A stretch of DNA of 64,000 bases, taken from Siphonodentalium dalli (lineage: Eukaryota > Mollusca > Scaphopoda > Gadilida > Siphonodentaliidae). The notes beneath the pieces were generated by a model. It worked only from the letters and a program-made list of their open reading frames with translations, was not told the origin of the DNA and ran no database searches. Shown here piece by piece: positions 1 to 11,938 of this stretch. Within the stretch, counting starts at the first letter, position 1, and each line of letters opens with the position of its first letter. The position numbers and the translations under genes were made by a program. The stretch spans positions 155,767,152 to 155,831,151 of the forward strand of contig CP136066.1 in NCBI GenBank assembly GCA_032622095.1. The letters run 5' to 3'.

Positions 1-324
1 TTATCACGCGTTTGGCACACGCATCGTGATATATCGCGATAACATACACAAAATCAGTTTAACATTAAAATCGAGTACAAAAGATCGCGATTGAAAACAT
101 CCATTATTATAATTATCTACCGCCTTTGTTCGACAGAATCATGGACGCTCTTTATAAGATACGACCATTGTAACTTTTGCTATATGCGCTGACAAATATT
201 CAAAACTTGTTAAAACGTCTCCTTTTCGAAGTCGATATTGGTCCGATCTAACTATTTTCTGGTATATAGAAGACACACAGATGGCTGATTTAGGGTGTCA
301 ACTCAGACCGTGTATCTCTTTAAA
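1..324. other. Non-coding, no recognised feature
   Basis: A+T-rich sequence with no convincing open frame, tandem repeat or foldback. The dispersed repeat that follows begins near 325. Confidence 0.4.
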
Positions 325-625
325 CGGACATGGCTTATTCGAGCTTCCGAAAATTGTCTACGTAATTTGGAAGGAAGTATAAGATATGTTGACAAATACA
401 CGAAATATTGATATACCGGCTTCATATATATGATCTGAAAAAAATGCCTTGGTCACAGTCATTTTCCAGCTGTTTTCAATTTTTTCGCACAGAAATGAAA
501 CAAACGTTATTTATTTTTACCATATCAGGAATAGACTAACACTGAACGCTCTTTTCTGTTAAATCATGCCGTGAACATGGCTGTTGTTTGTTTGGTACCC
601 AAAAACCGTGTAGTTTGCGTCTTTC
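325..625 (+). repeat. Dispersed repeat family R1, copy 1
   Basis: About 300 bp that aligns by eye with 54,525-54,720 (same strand), 57,180-57,463 (opposite strand) and, more weakly, 57,664-57,945. Shared landmarks in order are a GGACATGGCTTATTCGAGC-like start, CTACGTAATTTGGA, ACGAAATATTGATAT, a CATATCAGGAAT block and GAACGCTCTTTTCTGTT. No coding potential is seen. It is probably a non-autonomous element; its ends are not defined. Confidence 0.7.
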
Positions 626-639
626 TATAGGACATACAT

Positions 640-1356
640 ACGCCATATAATGCCCGAAGAAAAGTAGTTCATATATTTATCGACGTATTGCGATAACGGG
701 TAAAATTCAAAAGCGAATATTTTTAGGTGTCTTTTGGAGCGCAAACCGCCATGTGGCTTTAAATTAGGGTTTGAATGTCATAAAATTTGAGGCTTGAATA
801 TCATAATAATATACAATTTCTAACTTACATACCTTTATAGACTTTCGTGGAGTCGACGCCGCAAGATGTGCGACCCCACCTCACAAAGACGTTTCCGATG
901 GATTCTGGGATGATAAAAAAAAAACAGACGATGAGATATTAGTATGTGTGGTATAGATATAAATAAAAAAAAATAGAAAATTGATGGTCAGTTGAACAAA
1001 ATCGTTGCATTGATTACTTTGTCAGATCTGTTCAAGTGTAGGACCGGTCATTCCACTGTCCATTAGAAAACAAGTTGGGTTTACTTTAAGGTGCACTTTT
1101 CAGATCCCATCAGAGATAATTGTAGTCAGCCAAGGATTAGTAGATGGATTTGATATAAATCAATATCTAATTGAGGTACACGATTATATAGCGATTGATA
1201 TTCAATCTGAGTAACATGTACCACGCGATGATAGGATTATATACTTCCCTTTGGACTGATTATGTTTATTAAATAAAGGAGATATTCAGAAATTGAAACA
1301 AAATAAAAAACATTGTTAAAGAGATTCCTGAAATGTTGCGAAAACGCTGTGCCAAT
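640..1356. other. Non-coding stretch, nothing recognised
   Basis: A+T-rich with short A runs. No splice-bounded open frame and no strong repeat were found. Confidence 0.35.
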
Positions 1357-1494
1357 GCATTCTCGTATATATGCAAGTCTCCCATATAAGAGAATACTTT
1401 GGCCTAACACTATTTACATTGACCTTGTAAACCAGTGCAATCTCTTATATATGGGAGGCTCACTATGGGAGACTCGCATATATAAGAAAATGCA
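1357..1494. repeat. Foldback (imperfect inverted repeat)
   Basis: The left arm carries TGCATTCTCGTATATATGC and CTCCCATATAAGAGA. The right arm carries TCTCTTATATATGGGAG and GCATATATAAGAAAATGCA. The arms pair over most of their length around a ~50-base loop, as in a small foldback element. A short open frame across it is incidental. Confidence 0.6.
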
Positions 1495-2004
1495 CTAGCA
1501 CATGATCTTTAATGCAGCACCAGCGCAGCTCCCGCCACGAAAGGGTTAATACGAAAATACGTTCAGATTGTATTGATCATGTTAATTCCCAATCAATATT
1601 TAGTACAAAGTATAACCCTTTTAGACCACGAATCGAATATGTTCCTACTTTTGGTCAAAATTATTTTAGAGTTGAATGAAATTTTTCCGATAGTTAGAAT
1701 TTGGAAAGCTTGAGGTTTCAAGATTTTGACTTTTGGTCTTCAATGGAGCACCCAGCTTTTGAACCCTCTATCCACGTCCCTGAAACACAATCGTTGTCAA
1801 GTAAAATGTTTATATTTTATTATAAAACAAACAAATGTTGCCTGAAGACTACACTCACTTGGGTCTGGCAGTGGTTTGACTTCAATTTGTCCGATTGTGT
1901 TCTTTGCGGACGAGTATTCTGTCTGTAAATGTAGAGAGGAAGTGAAAGTAAAATTTCTGATAAAAGCGATGTTTTCACCATTTTTTATAAACAGTCATTG
2001 ATTA

Positions 2005-2170
2005 GTAGTTTATATCCTCCAGGAAATGTTCAGATAATAAGTTCAACAAACGGCCATGAACTTCCCTCAACAAATAAGACTCCTTCTGTACTTGCATTAT
2101 CTGCTGTCTGCTTTTATTACCCGAACATCCATCCAAATGAATAATAGACCATTCCAATGTATACTTTTGT
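2005..2170. repeat. Dispersed repeat shared with the 61.8-62.5 kb region
   Basis: Contains GTTCAGATAATAAGTTCAAC followed by text about a CCATGAACTT... CTTGCATTATCTGCTGTCTGC type segment. The same order of motifs recurs around 61,780 and 62,300-62,500. It is probably a mobile-element relic; the open frame on the minus strand here has no family resemblance. Confidence 0.5.
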
Positions 2171-2478
2171 AACTGAATGGGAGATTCCATTTTGTATATA
2201 ATTGGTTAAATCTAGTACGGTTTGGAAAATGGACTGGGGCAATATGCTAACAATGACGTGCTGATTGCTACCCTTTCGAGACACTGACTGTGAAGCATAA
2301 TACGAGAAATTTATTTTTAAAAGGTTAGTGTAAATATCTGTTTTTTTAAACGTATCAAAATTTGCCTTTTCTCAAGAAATGTAAATCACTGTATTCTCGT
2401 TACCGTGACACGATGAAACTACAATTAAGGTGAACATCTCTCATTTAAATATCTTCGTTAATAAAGGTATATAATTCT

Positions 2479-2790
2479 ATATACGACTCAAACTGCAAGG
2501 CAGAGTTCAGTCACCTGTTACGCGGACCGACCACTGCCTGTGAGGAAATCACACATTTTTTTAATTTAAGTTTTTGTCGGTTACAATTAATTCTGCGTTA
2601 TTCTAAGAAACCAAACTGCCCATATTCATTTAAAAATTGGCTAGATCAAGCCAGAATTAATTGTAACTGACAAAATACTTAAATAAAAAAAATGTTAGAT
2701 TTAATTACGGAAATATACGTGAAGGCAGCAGCGATCAGATCAACATAGCGAGGGGAAAGAACTCTGCCTGGCAGCTTGTATACGACTTTG
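2479..2790. mobile_element. ~310-bp foldback MITE
   Basis: The outer arms pair (TATACGACTCAAACTGC with CAGGCAGAGTT at the left; AACTCTGCCTGGCAGC and TTGTATACGAC at the right). The inner arms pair as well (TTAATTTAAGTTTTTGTCGG... with ...AACTGACAAAATACTTAAAT). No coding sequence. Target duplication not resolved. Confidence 0.6.
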
Positions 2791-3267
2791 GGTGGGATTT
2801 GAAACGAAGAACCATGGCGAATACTTGTCATTAGCACTCTGATAAGTGTGGAGAAACTACTCCTGACGATTTTGTAGATATGACAAGGGTGCTCTATTGG
2901 TTATGTTTACGTGCTCTACCGAGAAATGTCCCGATGCTCTGTCATATTTGCTCATTGTTGTACCACGGCAACCAAAGCAGGACTTTCGTTACACAACGCT
3001 CTACCAACCCAACATATGGAGCAACACTAGAAGTGCAAGTCAATCTAAGTAGTATTGAATTGACCCAACAATGAGTCGTTCCATCGCCAGAAATGCCCAT
3101 TCATAGTAATTGCGAAATTACTCGGTCATCGACGTCCGATATTTAGTTTAAACATATTTATTCGCCACATATGCACGGGAACGCGGGATTGAAGAACATG
3201 TGCGAGCAACTTATATGATACTTCTCTCCCGATTACCATACACTCAAGTGAACAAAATTACATGGTA

Positions 3268-3797
3268 TTAAAGGCACGGGCGGCGTTCGTTGCAGAAATA
3301 TTCATATTTGTTCAAATCGCCATCAACAGAAGGAATATTAAAATATATATAGTTTTGTTCATATGCCAAACATAATCAGCGGGTAAATAGTATATTGTCG
3401 CCAAGACCTACGACGGTGTACGTAAACAAGAGTCTGCTTGTGTTACAGAAGTTTTGCTTATGTTTACATAACACAGCGCTATTCTATTGGTTAATCACAC
3501 ACAGATGATATAAACGCTCTTTATTATTTCCATATCAGGAAAACAGTAACAAAGAACGCTCTTTATGTTTACCATATCCGGATCTAAACAAAAGCCCGAT
3601 TCCGTAACGTTTTTTTTGCTTTTGTTTACATAACAAAGGAAAAACATTAGACAATAACATACTGTTTGTGCCATATTTCTGATTGGTATAAGAACTAAGT
3701 CTGTATATATTTTACTATTATTTCTTTTTATGGCGGTTATTGACGGAGGTGAATATTTTAACAGCATACCCACCACCAACGCCGCCCGTATCTTTAA
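3268..3797 (-). mobile_element. TTAA-flanked MITE, family M, copy 1 (diverged)
   Basis: Begins TTAAAGGCACGGGCGGCG and ends CGCCGCCCGTATCTTTAA, so the ends are inverted repeats flanked by TTAA. The interior matches the five other family copies in this window (8,681; 13,231; 32,659; 33,568; 35,400), including paired AACGCTCTTTAT motifs. The TTAA target suggests mobilisation by a piggyBac- or Kolobok-type transposase (inference). This copy is the most diverged. Open frames inside are incidental. Confidence 0.7.
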
Positions 3798-3799
3798 AC

Positions 3800-5049
3800 A
3801 ATAATTTATGATGACATATGCGTGTATAATGGGCAAACTTTGTTATTGCTGATATATAGTATCTCCAACTTGATTGAACTTATATAAATCGAAAGTTTCT
3901 GATCGCGCTAAGATACGGTGGTCATATACGGTGGTCATCCATGGCAAAGATAAAGAGAGAAATCAGAGTCAAGTTCCTAAGACGTTTATGTACAGTTGTC
4001 ATCTATACTCAGAATTATTACTTGTGTCCGAAAATATATAATGTACTTGGAACGAAACACAGCAAGTTTGAGTTTAGTGATGATTTGCTTGGCTGATGCG
4101 ATTTAGTACATGGTGAAATGTCCCGATCGGATGCCGATTAGAGTAATTCACCAATTATTATGGAAATGCTGAGGTTAGAACGACCTATTTAATTGGTCAA
4201 ATTATATTTACATTCTCTTCCGATTCCATTGCCGCTTCATATATGAGGATGGTAAAACATTAATTATCTAACGAAAATTCTGCTTTGGTTGTCGCTGTAC
4301 AACGGCGAAGAGCAGATGTGACTGAGCACCGGAAACTGTTCTCGGTAGAGCAAAAAAAATAAAATAGAGCACATATGCACTTGCAATATATATGCCACAT
4401 CGGAAGGAGTATAGTTCCCCCACAGTGATATTGAACATATGACGAATGAATATAGTGTTATTGAAGAGAAAACTATTACAGTGCTAGAGCATGCCATGAG
4501 TCTCTACTCTTGCTATGCCCGTATAGAGATCATATTCCACCAGTACAAACCTGCATGGAAGTTTTTGATGTTTTAACAGGGAACCTTATAAGTCGAAAAA
4601 ATAACGCGGGGAACATATTTCTTAGTTGTTATCTGTTCATTAATAATGTACTTCACGGTAGGCGAAGGTCCCAACTCGAAATTACACGATTTATGTGACT
4701 TTGTGAGCGATTTTGCTTTGCATCGCTTACAATTTTGGAATTTCTCCCGGGTAATTAATTCTTATAGCGATATCGGCTCTGAAAAGTAAAAAAAAAAGCA
4801 AGCAATCTCGAGATGGAACCACTCCCTGGTGTGAAGCAGATTATCGACGAACAAGTATTAGGAAAGAAATATATTCCCTGCCTTGTTTGTTGAATATTAT
4901 AAAGTTCCCTGTCAGAACATCAGGTTCCCAGGTTTTGTAGATATTCATGAGTGTCATGATCTATACTGCCGTACTGAATACTCTATCACTAATGACTACA
5001 GCTACAGGTATTTAAATTTACTGACATATCGTATTACGACTGATCTTAC
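3800..5049. other. Non-coding stretch, possible intron of the 5.05-kb exon
   Basis: If the minus-strand exon at 5,050-5,208 is real, this is its downstream intron. A segment near 4,490-4,530 resembles the hairpin at 61,921-62,002. No second exon could be supported. Confidence 0.3.
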
Positions 5050-5208
5050 CTGCAGATGTCTCAGGTCAGACTTCAAGTTACCGATTTCTACGATTCCCAC
5101 TATAATGATCACAGCGAAAAACAAACAACACAATACGAATACGATTATAGCAAGCAATTTCTTCTTGTCGACGGATTGAACGGACACTCCATCCGAAAGG
5201 CCAGCCAT
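5050..5208 (-). CDS. First coding exon of a putative single-pass (signal-anchor) membrane protein
   Basis: The ATG at 5,208-5,206 opens 53 codons that end exactly at a good splice donor (CTGCAG then GTAAGATCA on the minus strand), phase 0. The peptide starts MAGLSDGVSV, has a KKK stop-transfer-like patch at residues 15-17, then about 22 hydrophobic residues (18-40, LLAIIVF...VGIV), then a polar stretch ending HLQ. A short charged cytoplasmic tail followed by one membrane helix is the usual start of a type II protein such as a C-type lectin or TNF-like ligand, but the ectodomain exons were not found and no family can be named. The frame is open upstream of the ATG, so a longer start is possible. 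Shadow frames on the plus strand here are ignored. Confidence 0.5.
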
Positions 5209-5360
5209 TCTCGTATCGATATTCGTTACGCTCTCATTCCGGGTATCTATATACTTGCACCGACAACGATACAACTTCGCATTATATAGCCTACTATATA
5301 ATATCTTGACAATGAAATCACATAAAGTCACGGTCTAATTTCTTAGAAATTTGGTCAAGG

Positions 5361-5529
5361 TTGTGTGGGTTCTATAGCCACTGTATTATAAATCATTGAT
5401 GCGTTCCTACATTTTGATACACAATATGCCAATTAAAGTGACATACATTCTCCAATAAATTGATTTAAATTGGATCGTTTCAATGATTTTATACGCCCGA
5501 TTTGTCAAAAAAAATGGGGACGTATTATA
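5361..5529. repeat. Direct repeat, left copy, flanking a LINE tail
   Basis: About 167 bp starting TTGTGTGGGTTCTATAGCC and ending near GGGACGTATTAT. It is repeated almost exactly at 6,525-6,694. The two copies bracket the LINE fragment between them with no extra bases that I can see. Confidence 0.75.
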
Positions 5530-6524
5530 TATATATATATCTTTATTGTCCTCCATTCACGGAGAGATATATACAGACAATTTAGGTTAACAAAGTTTTG
5601 ACGTATATACAAAGCATGTAGTTCACAATTATGAAAGCAATGAGAACAAAAAGACAAACAAACAAACTCCAACGTTGCATAATTATATATGGCAACAACA
5701 TAGTTACAATGTCCTTAGACCCGTTGTTTGACTTGCTTACGACCCACATGTCAACGAACACCATGTATTCCAAGAGAAATAAATCTACGTTCAACGAACC
5801 GACTGTGGCCCTCGATTCACGACACAGAATGTACGTGAACCAATGGCCAACGTCACCGTTATAGCGAAATCAATCAATGAGTCACGGGCCAACTCAGCAT
5901 AACAGTATATACACATATGAATATAAATACTTGTTTACATATGTATGTTATGTTCTGTCCTCTACATTTGCCCAACAAATGTGTCGAATGTCTGCCACAA
6001 GCGTTCTGGTGATTTAGCAAAGAAACGAATGAACTGGCTGTGGTTTTCAACATGGGCCAGAATATTTGGTGACGGACAACCAAAGAACGTGGCAAGTAAT
6101 TCTGATTCGGTCAGACTATCAATGTGAATGAAACAGTTCACGCCAAAGTGATTTGTGATGTGGTACCAGATATTGTTACGAATATTTGACAGCGATGTGT
6201 CATTGCAGTATAAAATAACATGGTTTACCAACAACGGAAATCTGGTACCACATAATTTGCAGATATCTGGTTCATCGTAGGCTGTCTTAGCAAGTAATTT
6301 TGCACATAGCATGAATGATGCTTTGTCTTTTGGGAAGGTTCGACAAGCGGACCATATATGTGACATAGTCAGTGTACAATGTGCTTTAGAGAAACATTCA
6401 AGCTTAACATCAGTCAGCACTCTGAGTCTCCACTGCGACAGCTCACTTGCATCAACGGAAGACTTAGATATGTGTTTCCACGTGTATTTTGATGGAATAA
6501 TACCATTTTGCAAATATTCTGATG
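5530..6524 (-). mobile_element. 5'-truncated LINE insertion
   Basis: Minus-strand insertion lying exactly between two direct repeats. It comprises the C-terminal coding tail of a LINE ORF2, a ~430-bp 3' UTR and a 3' end of the form CAATAAAGATATATATAT, that is, an AATAAA signal with an (AT)n tail. The truncation point in the ORF coincides with the repeat border, as expected for target-primed reverse transcription. Confidence 0.7.
5962..6524 (-). pseudogene. LINE ORF2 C-terminal fragment (truncated)
   Basis: An open frame of about 187 codons entering from the truncation point near 6,524 and stopping at 5,962. It contains a CKLCG...HVILYC zinc-knuckle-like motif (C-x2-C...H-x4-C) followed by a helical tail, the typical layout after the reverse transcriptase domain in many non-LTR retrotransposons. 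The reverse transcriptase and endonuclease domains are absent. The clade cannot be fixed from this tail alone. Confidence 0.7.
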
Positions 6525-6694
6525 TTGTGTGGGTTCTATAGCCACTGTATTATAAATCATTGATGCGTTCCTACATTTTGATACACAATATGCCAATTAA
6601 AGTGACATACATTCTCCAATAAATTTATTTAAATTGGATCGTTTCAATGATTTTATACGCCCGATTTGTCCAAAAAAAAACGGGACGTATTATG
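6525..6694. repeat. Direct repeat, right copy, flanking a LINE tail
   Basis: Near-identical partner of 5,361-5,529, with only a few substitutions and an A-run length change. Either an unusually long target-site duplication of the LINE or a pre-existing duplication. Confidence 0.75.
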
Positions 6695-6724
6695 GTATTG
6701 GTCCGACCGTCCGTCCACCTTTTA

Positions 6725-7020
6725 CGATTCCGGATAACTTTGGTAAGCGTCTGAACTGAATGGAATGAAATTTGGTATGTGAGTTTGCTAGCCCAAATTA
6801 TATAAGATAAAGTTCGAATTTGGGTTCCGCCTGGCAAATTTTCACAAGAGTTATGGCCAATGTTGGAATTTGCACTCAAATTTCGTTTCCGGATGATGAA
6901 TTTAGTAAGTCTGAACTGAATGGAATGCAATTTGGTATATGTGAGTTTACTAGCCTAAAATTCAGGTCAAGTTGGAATTTGGGTTCCTCCCGGGTGCCAA
7001 TTTTCACCAGAGTTATGGCC
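6725..7020. repeat. Two-unit tandem duplication (~150 bp unit)
   Basis: A segment containing GTCTGAACTGAATGGAATG, ...TTTGGTATGTGAGTTT..., GAATTTGGGTTCC and GAGTTATGGCC occurs twice in direct orientation. The open frames across it follow from the duplication and are not coding. Confidence 0.6.
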
Positions 7021-7390
7021 CTTTGTTTGGAATTACCACGGGCGATGCTCTTGTTTTTATACATATCATATGCATCGTCTAGTTGCAATGCATGTAAGAA
7101 AATAAAAAAAAATATGTTCTGAAATAAATACACATAAAACATGGTATGTTCTCAATATTTTGGTGCACAACTGATTGATGAAACATCACCAATAAATGTA
7201 AAAAAGCTTATTATGTCCTCTATAAATGATAATCATGATCATTTTGGAAAGAAATTGAAAAAGTTATTGAATTAAATGCTATTTATCAAAGTAATTAATT
7301 ACTTTCAATTACTTGTAATTGAGAAATGGCCCAATTACAAATTACACTCAATTAGATAATGCATTGGCCTAATCATATTTCGTATCGGAC

Positions 7391-7532
7391 ATCAAGTGGC
7401 TTTGTGTGTTAGTTATTTGACAAACCGGTCAAATTTCGTTGAACAAAATGTTGCTAAATAACACGTTTTGGGCAATTTTATACTATAGTTTTACTTTGGT
7501 TAGCATTATTATAACACACAAAGCCACTTGAT
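7391..7532. repeat. Short foldback with 25-bp arms
   Basis: ATCAAGTGGCTTTGTGTGTT at the left pairs with AACACACAAAGCCACTTGAT at the right around a ~95-base loop. The right arm merges into a segment also found in the MITE at 60,025-60,501. Confidence 0.7.
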
Positions 7533-7740
7533 TTTAGAGTTATCCATCTTCATCCGCAATTCGGCCCGAGACCGTCGGCTTGAAGAATATTTTCCAGGCA
7601 GCCAAAAATTAAATATCTCGGGAAATAAATTTCAAAAATCAATATCTGATCACTATGAGCTATGAAGGGTGGGTTCCTCGAATCGAATCAAATATTTGTT
7701 ACCACCGAAGCCAAAGAAATAGTAATTTTGGAGCGTTAAT
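7533..7740 (+). repeat. Partial copy of the 60-kb TTAA MITE
   Basis: TTAGAGTTATCCATC, TTTCAAAAATCAATATCTG and GAATCAAATATTTGTTACC with GCCAAAGAAATAGTAAT match the right half of the element at 60,025-60,501 in the same order. The left half is missing. Confidence 0.6.
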
Positions 7741-8680
7741 TTGGATTATACATCTTTACCCGGTACACTGATGAGCAATAATGGTTATAGTCGAGGATGA
7801 TTTGTTTCATTCTGGGTCATATATGGCAAGAAACGTGAGCAGAAAGTTATGGGGGTATGTTTTTGTCCCATGTAGAAAGCCTTGGGACAGAGCGGGACAA
7901 CCACTACCAATTCGAGCGATATCTTTCACCACGTTCACATGTTGTGGGGTTCTGTCTATGTATTAGGTGCATTATGTACAGCATCGATTTTGTCAGTCAC
8001 ATTCAGATTACGATTGACTGCGATTGACGATTCATGCATGTATAGCTGCTTTCCTTCATGCTTAACACTTTCATGACGGGAGTTGCGCTGGTTCAGGAAT
8101 GTCAGGAAGCTCGAGCCATTGAAGGGTAAATAAATCCCAGGTTATCACAACTCGATCCCCTTATGAATGATCATTCCGAAATGGCCGTAAATTATGTGGG
8201 GAAATTTACACGGCGTATGACAGACATTGTTTTAGCGACTTAAATAATTAATTTCCAAATTACAATTAGGCCTATCTTGTTAGTGTGATATTGCTGATTA
8301 ATGTGAATAATGGCCCCATTGCGTGCATGGTGGAACTTTAATTGGTACATGTCCCGCGTAGGACTATGCCATATCTTTCGAAAACCGTCAAACTCAAAAT
8401 TATCGTGTTGAATCGTCTGCACGTTTCGTATTGGGCAATATACCTTGTCAGACACCAGTAGTACGGTAGTACCAGTATTAGTATATGATGTAAAATAAAT
8501 TAAGTCACATGTTGTTGATGTCGATAACAGTTGTGTGTTGTTCGGATATCTTGAAACAAGCGGAAAAAGAAACATACCAAGTTACCCATTAGAAAACGAC
8601 ACTATAGCTGTGCTATGTCTTTTATATCTGATATCCTCCATGTTATATATAGTAACCATGTTTGAGTAGCTGCATTGCTC
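7741..8680. other. Non-coding stretch
   Basis: No exon, tandem array or foldback that I can support. Short open frames near 7,781-8,076 and 8,240-8,575 lack any recognisable motif or splice signal. Confidence 0.3.
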
Positions 8681-9182
8681 TTAAAGGTACGGTTGGCCTT
8701 GGCGGTGGGTATCCTGTGAAAATATTTCCACCCGTCAAAAACCGCCACAAACAGAAAGAACAACAAAATGTAGACAGACTTTGTCCGTATACAAATAAGA
8801 AATATCGCATAAACAGTATGTTATTGTCATATATTTGACCATTGTTATGTAAACAACAGCATAAAAAGTTACTTTTCTGGTGTTTGTTTATATTATGATG
8901 GTAAACATAAAGAGCGTTCTTTGTTGATGAATTCTTGATATGGAACGAATAAAGAGCGTTTATGCCATTTGTGTGTGATTAGCCAGCAGCATTGTGCTGT
9001 CTTCTGTAACACAATCAGGCTCTTGCTTAGGTAAAATATAGTAAATCTTTATGATAACATGCTGTTTACGCGATGGTCATGGTATATATGAACGAAAGTG
9101 TATGCGTTTTAATGTTTTTCTGTTTACGGTGATTGGAACAAATATGAATATTTTCGACAACTAAGGCCTCACGTGCCTTTAA
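8681..9182 (+). mobile_element. TTAA-flanked MITE, family M, copy 2
   Basis: Starts TTAAAGGTACGGTTGGCC and ends GGCCTCACGTGCCTTTAA; TTAA lies at both borders. About 500 bp, nearly identical to the copies at 13,231, 33,568 and (inverted) 32,659 and 35,400. Inside are two direct AAAGAGCGTT motifs about 38 bp apart around CCTGATATGG-like text. No coding capacity. Confidence 0.85.
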
Positions 9183-10735
9183 AACAAATTGGAATTTCAG
9201 TATAGTGTCATCTACATGTATACTTAACTTTAGCACCCTTATCTATCATTTATTAAGATGCATTTCAGAATATACTCGAGGGTTTCGTCGTGAAGGAGCA
9301 CCCAGAATACTAATGTTCCTGCGCGACGAAAATATGAAAGGGATGTATCTTGTCAGCGACACTGTGTGGTCAGCAATGGCGTCAACAAGTATAGCAATGG
9401 TACCTGTACTGTCGCTAATTGCCGCCTACTATGTTTTAATCTGGCTATCACCAACAATTATCCACGGTTATGAGGCTCATCCACACGTTTGAGCCATATG
9501 GCAGGAGAACATCGACAAGGTTCAAAACCTTTGTAAAAGATGTAAGTTAAGCATGGAAAATATTACCATCGCCAACCCATAAGGAGACAGTGCAGATTAA
9601 TTGAAAACTTTTAAACTGAGATAATTTATTATTATTTAACTCTAGATCTTCGACGATGTCATAATCAGTGACCGATTATGTAGCCACCGAAGACCTGGAA
9701 GTAAAAATCTGACTTCAAAAATGGCCTATCAGTTCCTAAATACAATTCATATAGTATCGGGGTATAAACTAATAAAATCTCCCAATATTAATTGATAGAA
9801 GCTAGCGTTTCCGCACAGGGGTCTTCTATTCATATTTATTATTTTATTATGAGGACACTATATAAAACTTGTTATGGGAAGAGATAGACCATCTTTAATT
9901 TATAAGTGGTTGAATATAGTGATCAAGCTGTAAACATAATTTTCATATCTAACATTTTTCTAATAAATTTTATAATTAAATCATTTTTTTTTTCAATTCA
10001 TGGAATACTGTAGAACAATTGGTTGTTGCTTAAATAATTTATTCTTCGAGCAAGATTTATCAACAACCAACCAACAGAATGAGTGATAAGTGGTCAATAC
10101 GCCGCCATAAATGATCACCCTGTGTAAATGTTCTAAAATATATTTCCAAGTAGAATATACGAAGAGATCGCAAAAGATGTATTAAACCCAGGTTACTGAA
10201 AGACACATTTCGGTTAACGCTCCAAATAAACCTGATAAAAAATATTCGCAAAACAATTTTTCTCTGTTGAAACAGGTCCATAAATACCTAGACTACCTTT
10301 CTATGAGCATTATATGTCCCAGAAAGATGAATTGCAGTAATAAAGATATAGTTCTGAATACAAAAATCTAACCCCATGCAAATAACTATTGCGACATTTG
10401 TATTCGTTGCAATTCTGGATCTGAATAACGTGCAACTGTCCGGAAAAAGTATGTATTGCATTATCTTAACATGAAACTATTTAAAACTGTAAGAACAGTC
10501 ACGCGTTTTCGGTGCTATATCAACGAATTTGCTCAGAAATCTTGTGCGCAATTATGTCCCGAGATACCTCTCAATAAATTATGTATACATACTTTTGGGT
10601 TCGAACGAATCATGGCTGTTGAACTAGCTGCACATTCCATAGTGTGAAACATGTACGTTGAACTTGCATAAAAAATACTTGGTCTTGAACAAATAGCAAG
10701 TAATCCCATTACCTCCAAGAAGTATTACGTCAACG
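9183..10735. other. Non-coding stretch, possible weak LINE relic near 10.1-10.3 kb
   Basis: A minus-strand frame at 10,060-10,281 has an FIW motif and Trp/Leu-rich text loosely like a LINE ORF2 tail, too weak to call. A plus-strand frame at 9,205-9,492 has one hydrophobic segment but no recognisable domain. Confidence 0.25.
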
Positions 10736-10925
10736 TCAGCCAATCACAGCGTTCTACAGTAAAACCATGCATGTCAGCCAATCAGAATATTCTACAGTAA
10801 AACCATGAATGTCAGCCAATCACAACATACTACAGTAAAACCATGAATGTCAGCCAATCACTACATTCTACAGTAAAACCATGAATGTCAGCCAATTACA
10901 ACATTCTACAGTAAACCCATGAAGC
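10736..10925 (+). repeat. 38-bp minisatellite with a CCAAT box per unit
   Basis: About five head-to-tail units of 38 bp, each containing GTCAGCCAATCA and TACAGTAAAACCATGAAT with few substitutions. A sixth, partial AGCCAATC follows. CAGCCAATCA matches the consensus of CCAAT-box (NF-Y) sites; whether it is bound is unknown. Confidence 0.85.
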
Positions 10926-11938
10926 CAATCCGAAGATTGTGGAACACCTTTCACAAACATGCTTCTATCAAACCCGCCACATTGTAACAAAAGGCGTAAT
11001 CAATTACTACAAAAGGTGTAACAAATTATATGTCACATGGCTCATTTCACAAAGTGCTTACAAGATTACGATAACTAACAAACAAAAAATAGAAACCGTC
11101 CAATTCAACTAGTTTATTTTGATCGTCAAGTTGAGACATTACAGAGATATACTATGCAATACATTTCAGTACAAGTATATATTCCACATGGCATACTAAT
11201 AGAAGATAGAAAGGGTGTCGGTATTCGATTGTTTCAGTTCGCCAGGCGGATGGAAATAAGCCTCAGGCGGACATAAATATTGCTAGGACCTTAATAAACA
11301 CTGATATATTTTTAACGGTATTTTAATTTCGAGAGTTGAAAAGAGCGGCTAATTTATAAGTGTTAGGTCACTAGTAGGGTTTCAGGTATTTTATTCTATT
11401 CACGAAGAGTGCACAATTGACTACTATTGCGAAATAAAGAGATCACAATATAAGGATTTCTAAGAATTCACCACCGAAAACCGGAAGTAGTAACTGTCAA
11501 TCGTAAAACTATTTTAATGTAGAATGTGGGCGGTGACGTCAAACTACGGGGATAGCCGGTAAAGATATGTATAGCGGTGGTAATGAGAAAGGTGTTAAGT
11601 GTTTCAGACTATCAAAACCGTGGCTAGTTCAAGAGTCTAGGTTTGACCCAGACTACCGTATTACATATGTAGATTGGGCAATGTAATACTTGCATTTTCC
11701 CCCACAACACAATTCGAATTTAATCCATGTTATGTGTTCGTGCAACACTACTTGTGTGCCTACCAACTACTTAACGTCTGTTAGATAATAATAATGACAG
11801 TTTTGTGATGATAAATCACAAATTAAAAGGCCTACCATCTTTCTTGCCTGTTAGTTACATATAGAAGTTGCCTATTGTCGTCATACCGGTACTTGTAGTA
11901 TTTGAGATTGATAGTACTTGTATTATAGAGAAATAGTC
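10926..11938. other. Non-coding stretch
   Basis: A+T-rich. No exon or strong repeat recognised. The LINE ORF1 remnant begins just downstream. Confidence 0.3.

Noticed and set aside
9205-9492. 95-codon frame with one hydrophobic segment and a FRREGAPRILMFL stretch reminiscent of a von Willebrand A strand
   Set aside because: Resemblance too short, no metal-binding motif, and no convincing donor; not called as a gene.
10598-10650. GGGTTCGAACGAATC resembling a tRNA T-loop
   Set aside because: No acceptor stem, D-arm or anticodon arm can be fitted around it.
10736-10925. Repeat array considered as a CRISPR-like array
   Set aside because: Repeats are contiguous and near-identical with no unique spacers, and the genome is eukaryotic.
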